Under the pieces are notes generated by a model. That model had not been told where the DNA came from. It made no database searches and saw nothing but the letters and a program-made list of their open reading frames with translations. 13,865 nt of DNA from Geobacter sp. UBA5608 (lineage in GTDB: Bacteria; Desulfobacterota; Desulfuromonadia; Geobacterales; Pseudopelobacteraceae). The stretch lies in contig DIKW01000061.1 in NCBI GenBank assembly GCA_002424705.1, positions 18,990-32,854 of the forward strand, in the 5' to 3' direction. Shown here piece by piece: positions 1 to 5,269 of the stretch (its first letter is position 1; every line of letters begins with the position of its first letter). The translations under genes and the position numbers were made by a program.

Positions 1-5
1 GCAGT

Positions 6-34
6 TTGACATTCTGTGGTCAAGCGACTATAAT
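6..34 (+). promoter_or_regulatory. Perfect-consensus sigma-70 promoter ahead of the mltD-like operon
   Basis: The -35 box TTGACA (6-11) and the -10 box TATAAT (29-34) both match the sigma-70 consensus at all six positions and are separated by exactly 17 bases. Transcription would start near 41, giving a leader of about 34 bases before the GTG start at 75. No extended -10 TG is present. The match is seen directly. That it drives the three downstream genes is inferred from orientation and tight gene spacing. Confidence 0.8.
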
Positions 35-74
35 GCCGCATCTTTTGCAATGTAATGGTTGAGGGTACCGGCTC

Positions 75-1532
75 GTGATACAATCTTGTCTGCTTGTCGT
101 TTGCGGCATACTGCTGGCGTGTGCGTTACCCGCCCAGGGCGCCGCAGATCCTGCACAAAAACTGCTGCACGAACTGATGCAACCCCACAGTACCGGGGGC
201 AGCCCCATTGCGTCCCTGCGTGCAGATTCACCTGGTGCGGGCCTTGAAGAGTTGACCGGGGGCCTGTCGGCACCACCTCTTTTCACCCTTGATGAGTTGC
301 AGGACACAGAGACGGACCTGCTATCTGAATTGCGCTTGCCCGATGATCTGCCGACCTCTGACCTGCCGTTGACGCTTAACAGCCAGGTTGAATACTTCAT
401 CAAACAGTTTCAGGGGCGTTCAAAGCCCTCCTTTGCCCGCTGGCTCAGCCGTTCAACCCGTTACCTGCCGATGATGAAAGAGGTGCTGCGCAAGGAAGGT
501 CTGCCGGAAGATTTGGTCTATGTGGCCATGATCGAGAGCGGTTTCGTTCTGCATGCCCGTTCAGTGGCCAGCGCCGTTGGTCCGTGGCAGTTCATGCCCG
601 CCACCGGTCGACGTTATTCGCTACGGATCGACCAGTGGATCGACGAGCGCAGGGACCCGGTCAAGGCTACCATGGCAGCCGCCATGTATCTGAAGGACCT
701 GTCCGCCATGTTTAACGGTGACTGGTATTTGGCCACTGCCGGTTATAATGCCGGCGAAAACAAGATATTCCGTGCCATTGACAAATACGATACCAGTGAC
801 TTCTGGGAACTTTCCAAGGGGTCGTATCTCAAACGTGAGACTAAGGACTACGTTCCCAAGCTGCTTGCCGCCGCCATCGTGGCCAAAGATCCGGCCCGCT
901 ACGGTTTTGATGAAATCGTGACAATTCCTCAGGTCGAGCACGACGCGGTGACGCTGCCTGGACGAACCGATCTTGATTTGGTGGCCCGTTTGACCGGTAC
1001 TACCTATCAGAGCATCCGTGAGTTGAATCCGGCGCTGCGCCACTGGACCACCCCGCCTAATTACCCGAATTTCGAGCTGCGTATCCCCAAAGGTACCAAG
1101 GCTCGCTTCGAAGCGGAATACGCCAAGATTCCCGAGCAGGAACGTTACAGTGAAAAGGCCCTTTACACCCGCTATACTGCCAGCCGTACGGATAGCCAAC
1201 AGAGTGTGGCACGCCGTTTCAATATCAGCTCCGGAGAATTGGCCGAGTTGAATGGCCTGGGGCGTAGGGAGCGGGTGGCTGGCAAGACGCTGATTGTTCC
1301 GGTCCGTCAGTCGGTGGATTTTGCCATCGAGGGCAAGCAGGCGCAGAAGCAGCCCGAAATCCGTTATTACACGGTGCGTAAAGGGGATACGCTGACCGCC
1401 CTGGCACGTCGTTTCAAGGTTTCCGCCACCCTCCTGGCTTCCTGGAACAACCTGAAGGGCAAGATGGCACTGGCCCCCGGCAAGCGGCTGATCATTGCAC
1501 GAAAAGGTACAGAGAGCAGGATCAGGGCCTAA
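75..1532 (+). CDS. mltD: MltD-type membrane-bound lytic murein transglycosylase with LysM repeats
   Basis: This enzyme is predicted to cleave the MurNAc-GlcNAc bond of peptidoglycan non-hydrolytically in the periplasm, leaving 1,6-anhydro-MurNAc ends. The 485-residue product starts with a hydrophobic signal segment (residues 1-23). The SLT domain (about 130-260) carries the catalytic Glu154 in MIESGF, then GPWQFMP (169-175) and AGYNAGE (222-228). A clear LysM domain lies at about 431-475 (YYTVRKGDTL onward), and two weaker LysM-like stretches lie at about 292-340 and 366-409, as in MltD proteins. The start is GTG at 75: GAGGG lies 9 bases upstream and an in-frame stop at 60-62 excludes a longer protein. 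The signal lacks a basic residue before the hydrophobic core. LLAC at 13-16 is a poor lipobox, so it is open whether the protein is a lipoprotein, as in E. coli, or secreted. It is first gene of a probable three-gene operon. Confidence 0.9.
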   Translation: MIQSCLLVVCGILLACALPAQGAADPAQKLLHELMQPHSTGGSPIASLRADSPGAGLEELTGGLSAPPLFTLDELQDTETDLLSELRLPDDLPTSDLPLTLNSQVEYFIKQFQGRSKPSFARWLSRSTRYLPMMKEVLRKEGLPEDLVYVAMIESGFVLHARSVASAVGPWQFMPATGRRYSLRIDQWIDERRDPVKATMAAAMYLKDLSAMFNGDWYLATAGYNAGENKIFRAIDKYDTSDFWELSKGSYLKRETKDYVPKLLAAAIVAKDPARYGFDEIVTIPQVEHDAVTLPGRTDLDLVARLTGTTYQSIRELNPALRHWTTPPNYPNFELRIPKGTKARFEAEYAKIPEQERYSEKALYTRYTASRTDSQQSVARRFNISSGELAELNGLGRRERVAGKTLIVPVRQSVDFAIEGKQAQKQPEIRYYTVRKGDTLTALARRFKVSATLLASWNNLKGKMALAPGKRLIIARKGTESRIRA

Positions 1533-1569
1533 GACGCCACTAACTTTAATCCGAAGGGATTGTATTTCT

Positions 1570-2307
1570 ATGTATTCGATACTTCTGTCTGTTGCCGCTG
1601 GAGTGACGGTGTTGCTGGTACTACTGCTCGGTTTCCAGCTGAGCTGGTGGATTTCGTTGATGGTTGGCATGGTGGTATTTACCGCCGTGTTTGTCGTTGC
1701 CTCCCGAATCATCATGAAAAAAGTGATGGCTGCTCTGGAGCTGGCTGGCAAGGACCTGCAGGCGCAGCGTTTTGAGAAGGCGATCCGCAGCATGAAGGAT
1801 GCCCTGCGCTATGGTCCCTGGCAACTGTATGTCAGTCAGCAGATCAATTCTCAAATTGGCATGGCCTACTACATCAAGCGTGATTTTTCCAACGCCTTTC
1901 CCCACCTTGAGCAGGCATTCTTCAAAAACTGGATCGCCATGGGGATGCTTGCCATCTGCTACCTGAAGCGTCAGAAGCGGGACAAGATGGAAAAGACCTT
2001 TGAGAAGGCGGTGCAGTGGAACGGCAAGGAGTCGCTGCTTTGGAACCTGTACGCCTACTGTCTTGCGGAAGAGTGCAACGATACGGCCAAGGCCAGGGAT
2101 GTGCTGCAGCGGGGGCTCAAAAAACTGCCTAGCGATCCGCATATCGCCGAAAACCTGGATCACCTCACCAATGGACGCAAGATGAAGATGCGTAGTTTTG
2201 GCGATCCCTGGTACCAGTTCCATCTGGAGTCGTTGGGGCAGCTGCAGAAGCATCAGATGGCCGCCATGGGGGGACGTATGCAGAAACGGATGACGGTGCG
2301 GCGATGA
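1570..2307 (+). CDS. Membrane-anchored tetratricopeptide-repeat protein of unknown function
   Basis: The 245-residue product begins with two hydrophobic segments (about 3-21 and 27-46) joined by a short turn (FQLSWW). This predicts a membrane hairpin with the rest of the protein on the cytoplasmic side. Residues 55-190 are helical and TPR-like, with Ala/Tyr/Leu spacing such as in FEKAIRSMKDALRYGP and FSNAFPHLEQAFFKN. The tail (200-245) is basic and Met/Gln rich. ATG at 1570 is chosen because GAAGGGA (1553-1559) sits 10 bases upstream and the hydrophobic hairpin begins immediately. A TTG start at 1495 would add 25 polar residues and overlap mltD. The gene lies 37 bases after mltD and its stop overlaps the next start. 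TPR proteins usually scaffold protein complexes, so a role organising the transglycosylase or the pseudo-receiver protein is possible but inferred only from the operon. Confidence 0.8.
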   Translation: MYSILLSVAAGVTVLLVLLLGFQLSWWISLMVGMVVFTAVFVVASRIIMKKVMAALELAGKDLQAQRFEKAIRSMKDALRYGPWQLYVSQQINSQIGMAYYIKRDFSNAFPHLEQAFFKNWIAMGMLAICYLKRQKRDKMEKTFEKAVQWNGKESLLWNLYAYCLAEECNDTAKARDVLQRGLKKLPSDPHIAENLDHLTNGRKMKMRSFGDPWYQFHLESLGQLQKHQMAAMGGRMQKRMTVRR

Positions 2308-3047
2308 GTGGCGCAGCTGCGTCAGGCAGGCCGGCGCTCTGGATTCTGGGGGTTCGTCCCGGAGAAGGGCGCGAAGCTATTCTCAGCAGCTATCTTGAGG
2401 CTGCCGGGTATCAGCCCAAGCTTGGGTTGCTTGAGCAGCTTGCTGATGGACGACCGCTGGGGGTGGTGCTGGATATCTCCCCGCATTCGGTCGATGGCTG
2501 GGGCATTCTGCTGCAGATTAAGGCTAATCCGGCTACCCGCAATATTCCGGTACTGCCGGTCTTTTTGAGTGAAAAAGGCAAGGTCGGCGGTGTGTTCCCG
2601 GTGGCCGGCTTCTTTGTGGCGCCGGTGGATGAGCAGTACCTGCTGGACCGGCTGGCTGTTTATGGTCTGACCGATGAGGTTGAGACCTGGGACCTGCAGG
2701 CCTTGGTGGTTTCGCGTACTGGTGAGGAAAAGTTGTCCAAGGCGGTTGAGGAGGTCGGCTTTGAGGTGGTCAAGGCCTACACCGGCAAAGAAGCCCTGGC
2801 GCTAACCTCTCTGCATCCCAAGTATCTGGCCTTCAGCAACGTTATGCTGCCCGATATGTCGGCCTTCGAACTGATGGACAAGTTTCGCCTGTTTCCCTAC
2901 AGTCAGAATATGCCGTTCTTCGTGCTGCTGAAGGGTGAGCTGAAAGAGGGAGAAAAACTGGCCATGAGTCGCGAGATTGCCCACCTGGTCAGCAAGAAGC
3001 AACTCACCCAGGACGAATTTTTCAAATATCTGCGCATCCGGGTCTGA
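2304..3047 (+). CDS. Tandem degenerate receiver-domain (pseudo-response-regulator) protein
   Basis: The 247-residue product has no signal peptide and reads as two CheY-like receiver folds in tandem. The first (about 10-120) keeps an Asp at the phosphoacceptor position (D57 in VVLDISPHSVDGW). It has lost the acidic pair after the first strand (ILGVRPGEG) and has Ala106 where the conserved Lys of the KP motif belongs (FFVAPVD). The second (about 131-247) has SRTGEE instead of an acidic pair and Asn179 at the phosphoacceptor position (FSNVMLPDMSAFEL). No DNA-binding or enzymatic output domain follows. Phosphorylation-independent signalling or protein docking is the likeliest role. The ATG overlaps the stop of the TPR gene by four bases (ATGA) and has no strong Shine-Dalgarno sequence, suggesting translational coupling. 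The fold assignment rests on hydrophobic pattern and motif position, so a structure prediction could revise it. Confidence 0.75.
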   Translation: MSGAAASGRPALWILGVRPGEGREAILSSYLEAAGYQPKLGLLEQLADGRPLGVVLDISPHSVDGWGILLQIKANPATRNIPVLPVFLSEKGKVGGVFPVAGFFVAPVDEQYLLDRLAVYGLTDEVETWDLQALVVSRTGEEKLSKAVEEVGFEVVKAYTGKEALALTSLHPKYLAFSNVMLPDMSAFELMDKFRLFPYSQNMPFFVLLKGELKEGEKLAMSREIAHLVSKKQLTQDEFFKYLRIRV

Positions 3048-3069
3048 CTAACAGTCCCTGCTTCTGAAG

Positions 3070-3111
3070 CAGAACGCCCCTGCAACCATCATCGGTTGCA
3101 GGGGCGTTCTG
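3070..3111. terminator. Perfect 18-bp hairpin between convergent operons, probable bidirectional terminator
   Basis: Bases 3070-3087 are the exact reverse complement of 3094-3111, forming a GC-rich 18-bp stem with a six-base loop (ATCATC). It lies 22 bases after the pseudo-receiver stop and 20 bases beyond the end of the SurA-like gene on the other strand. Neither side carries a clear U-tract, so it departs from the textbook intrinsic terminator. It may depend on Rho or act mainly as an RNA 3'-end stabiliser. Confidence 0.8.
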
Positions 3112-3131
3112 TATCGGGAAGAGGCTAGGGC

Positions 3132-4208
3132 TTAGATCAGCCCATTGCTATCCTTGATCTCGATGCTGGCCTTGGCTCGTAGCTCCTTCAGCCACTGGCT
3201 GAAGCGCTCATCCTGGCGGGTGCGGTAGAGCTGGTCCTCGATCTCGGCCTTAACCTGTTCAAACGGCTTGACCTTGCCGCTGTCGCGTCCTTCCAGTTTG
3301 ACGATATGCAGACCAGAAGGGGTCTTGACCAGTTCCCCCACCTCGCCCGGTTTCAGCGGCAGCAGGGCCTGCTCCAGGTCGGCCAGCATCTCGCCGCGTT
3401 TGAAGCTGCCCAGGTCGCCGCCGTCTTTCTTGGCGGCCGGATCATCAGAGTGCTGGCGGGCCAGTTCGGCAAAATCCTTGCCGTTGCGGGCCTCGTGCAG
3501 GATATCAAGGGCCCGTATCATCGCCTTTTGCAGCTCTTCGGCCGGTCCCTTTTCATCAACCTTGATGAAGATGTGGCGGGCCCGGAACTGCTCATCTTCA
3601 GCATATTTGGACAGGTTGGCGGCGTAGTATTCTTCAGCCTCCTTTGGGCTGACATAGACCTTGGAGCGAACTTCCATACTCACCAGCCGCAGTCGTTCCA
3701 GCTGTTCGCGGATCTGGGTCTCGTACTGCACAAGGCTGTATCCCTGTTTTTTCAGCGCATCTACCAGCTGCTGCTGGCTCATGTTGTTGTTCTGGCGCTT
3801 GACGTCGTCGATGGCCTGACGGATCTCGTCATCACCGATCCTGATGCCCAGTTCCTTTACCTTCTGGTCAGTCAGTTTCTTTTCAATCAGGCGTTCCAGC
3901 ACCATCTTGCGCAGGTCGCTGCGGGCCTTGTCATCCACCAGACCATTTCTCTGGTTCTCGGCGATTACCGGCAGCGCCTCGCGGACAACTTCCCGTATGG
4001 TGATTACTTCGTCATTAACGATGGCGGCAATGCCGTTGATCCGCACTGCGCCGGCTGGCAACGGCGGCAGAGCCGCCTGGGGCAGGATGGTAACAGCCGG
4101 TTTGAGCGGCTCGGCCACCGGCTCGGGTGTGGAGGCACACCCGGCCAGCAGCAGGGCCAACGTGAGGGTCAGCGGCAGTAAACGTCGGTAGTGGGACGAC
4201 ATGGTCAT
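3132..4208 (-). CDS. SurA-like lipoprotein peptidyl-prolyl cis-trans isomerase with one parvulin domain
   Basis: This is a predicted periplasmic chaperone/isomerase that helps fold exported or outer-membrane proteins. The 358-residue product has a basic n-region (HYRR), a hydrophobic core and a textbook lipobox LAGC (Cys24), so it should be lipid-anchored. A Pro/Ala-rich linker (about 26-55) follows. A SurA-N-like helical region starts with INGIAAIVNDEVIT (57-70) and runs to about 190. One parvulin domain (about 208-307) keeps RHIFIK with His212, GGDLGSF (263-269) and HIVKLEG with His301. A helical tail (315-350) completes the SurA-type chaperone module. E. coli SurA has two parvulin domains and is soluble. 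The ATG at 4208 is preferred to the one at 4202 because GAGG lies 8 bases upstream of it. The gene begins 14 bases after the neighbouring isomerase gene, so the two are almost certainly cotranscribed. Confidence 0.88.
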   Translation of the reverse strand: MTMSSHYRRLLPLTLTLALLLAGCASTPEPVAEPLKPAVTILPQAALPPLPAGAVRINGIAAIVNDEVITIREVVREALPVIAENQRNGLVDDKARSDLRKMVLERLIEKKLTDQKVKELGIRIGDDEIRQAIDDVKRQNNNMSQQQLVDALKKQGYSLVQYETQIREQLERLRLVSMEVRSKVYVSPKEAEEYYAANLSKYAEDEQFRARHIFIKVDEKGPAEELQKAMIRALDILHEARNGKDFAELARQHSDDPAAKKDGGDLGSFKRGEMLADLEQALLPLKPGEVGELVKTPSGLHIVKLEGRDSGKVKPFEQVKAEIEDQLYRTRQDERFSQWLKELRAKASIEIKDSNGLI

Positions 4209-4222
4209 GCAGATGGCCTCGG

Positions 4223-5134
4223 TTACTTCTTCTCTGGGTTCGCCGGGGCAGCCGGTGTCTGTTGGGCGTCAGCCGGAGCGGCTTCTTTCAGCTCGATCTT
4301 GGCGCCTTTTTTCAGGTCTTCCTTCAATTGCATGAAGATCTGCTGTTGCTTTGACGGCATCAGGGCTGCCTTGATCTGCTCTTTGGCCTCGTCAAAGCTG
4401 CGGGTGCCGGCAGGACGCTTGCCGGTCAGTTTGATGATGTGGAAGCCGAACTCGCTCTTGACGATGCCGGACAGCTCGCCTTCTTTCAGGCTGAATGCGG
4501 CCTTTTCGAAAGCCGGTACCATGTTGCCCTTGCCGAACCAGCCCAGGTCGCCACCTTTGCTGGCGGAGGTGTCCACCGATTTTGCCTTGGCCAACTCTTC
4601 GAATACGGCGCCACCCTTCAGCTGGGCCAGGATATCTTTGGCCTCCTGCTCACCTTTAACCAGGATGTGGCTGGCCTTGACCTGCTCACCTGATTTGAAT
4701 TTATCGAGGTTCTGATCGTAAAACTTCTTCAGTTCCTCATCGCTGATCTTGGCATCAGTCTCGACCTTCTTCTTGAGATAGGTGTCAACCACGATCCGCT
4801 TTTTCAGTTCTGCCAGCTTCTCGTCGATCTCTTTGCCCTTGTCCAGACCCTCTTTTGCGGCCTGTTGCAGGATCAGCTCCCGCATGACCAGGGTGTCGAT
4901 CAGCTCCTTTTTACCCTGGGGGGTGTCGGCCATGCCGCGGATATACTCAGGCAATGCCTTGACTTCACGGTCGAAGTCGACGCTGGTGATGGCGCTGCCA
5001 TTGACGGTTGCCAGCACGGTGGCATCCTTCTTGTCGGTGGTGCTGTCTGTCGAGGTTGATTTGTTCTGGCAGGCCACCAGGGCGGACAGGCCGAGGGCGG
5101 TGATCATCAGTTTGACGATGGTGCGAGTGTTCAC
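4223..5134 (-). CDS. PpiC/PrsA-like parvulin lipoprotein (peptidyl-prolyl cis-trans isomerase)
   Basis: The product is a predicted lipid-anchored foldase that isomerises prolyl bonds in newly exported proteins. In its 303 residues, the signal peptide ends in lipobox LVAC (Cys22), followed by a Ser/Thr/Lys-rich linker. A helical N-terminal chaperone region covers about 38-145. The parvulin domain (about 151-239) has ASHILVK (His156), GGDLGWFGKG (194-203) and GFHIIKL (His232). A helical segment and an Ala/Pro-rich tail ending PANPEKK follow. The start codon is GTG at 5134, supported by AAAGGAG ending 5 bases upstream. The gene precedes the SurA-like isomerase by 14 bases, suggesting paired chaperones with overlapping clients. 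A 113-bp gap with a candidate promoter separates it from mfd. PpiD- and PrsA-type proteins share this layout, so the exact subfamily is uncertain. Confidence 0.88.
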   Translation of the reverse strand: MNTRTIVKLMITALGLSALVACQNKSTSTDSTTDKKDATVLATVNGSAITSVDFDREVKALPEYIRGMADTPQGKKELIDTLVMRELILQQAAKEGLDKGKEIDEKLAELKKRIVVDTYLKKKVETDAKISDEELKKFYDQNLDKFKSGEQVKASHILVKGEQEAKDILAQLKGGAVFEELAKAKSVDTSASKGGDLGWFGKGNMVPAFEKAAFSLKEGELSGIVKSEFGFHIIKLTGKRPAGTRSFDEAKEQIKAALMPSKQQQIFMQLKEDLKKGAKIELKEAAPADAQQTPAAPANPEKK

Positions 5135-5170
5135 GACGGCTCCTTTAGGATGCGGGTAATTGAGTGATGA

Positions 5171-5199
5171 AACTTAGAAAAAATACCATAGCCTGCCAA
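5171..5199 (-). promoter_or_regulatory. Candidate sigma-70 promoter for the two-isomerase operon
   Basis: Read on the minus strand, TTGGCA (5199-5194) and TAAGTT (5176-5171) are 17 bases apart. The -35 matches consensus at five of six positions. The -10 matches at three, which are the most conserved ones (first, second and last). An A/T-rich spacer (GTATTTTTTC) lies just before the -10. Initiation near 5164 would leave about a 30-base leader before the GTG at 5134. Read-through from mfd is the alternative source of transcription. Confidence 0.4.
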
Positions 5200-5237
5200 T
5201 CGGTTGCAAGGTGCAATCGGTGAAGGGGTCGGCGATG

Positions 5238-5269
5238 GCTGCTCAGACTACGCGGTCAGCCTGAGCAGC
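5238..5269. repeat. Inverted repeat spanning the mfd stop codon
   Basis: GCTGCTCAG (5238-5246) is exactly complementary to CTGAGCAGC (5261-5269), with a 14-base loop that contains the TAG stop of mfd. It could form a 9-bp hairpin at the end of the mfd coding region. No U-tract follows on the minus strand (CATCGCCGACC), so it is a weak terminator candidate at best. Confidence 0.35.

Noticed and set aside
1495..1569. Upstream TTG extension of the TPR protein
   Set aside because: It would begin inside mltD and add 25 polar residues before the membrane hairpin. The ATG at 1570 has a good Shine-Dalgarno sequence.
621..1793. 390-codon open frame on the minus strand opposite the mltD-like gene
   Set aside because: It is antisense to a gene with clear catalytic motifs, spans into the next gene, lacks recognisable domains, and is explained by GC-rich codon use.
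3306..4181. 291-codon open frame on the plus strand opposite the SurA-like gene
   Set aside because: It is the mirror of a well-supported lipoprotein isomerase, with no domain or ribosome-binding support. Similar long shadows occur opposite mfd, for example 6643-7359.
5238..5269. Inverted repeat at the mfd stop as an intrinsic terminator
   Set aside because: The stem is only 9 bp with a 14-base loop and no U-tract follows. I record it as a repeat but do not claim termination.
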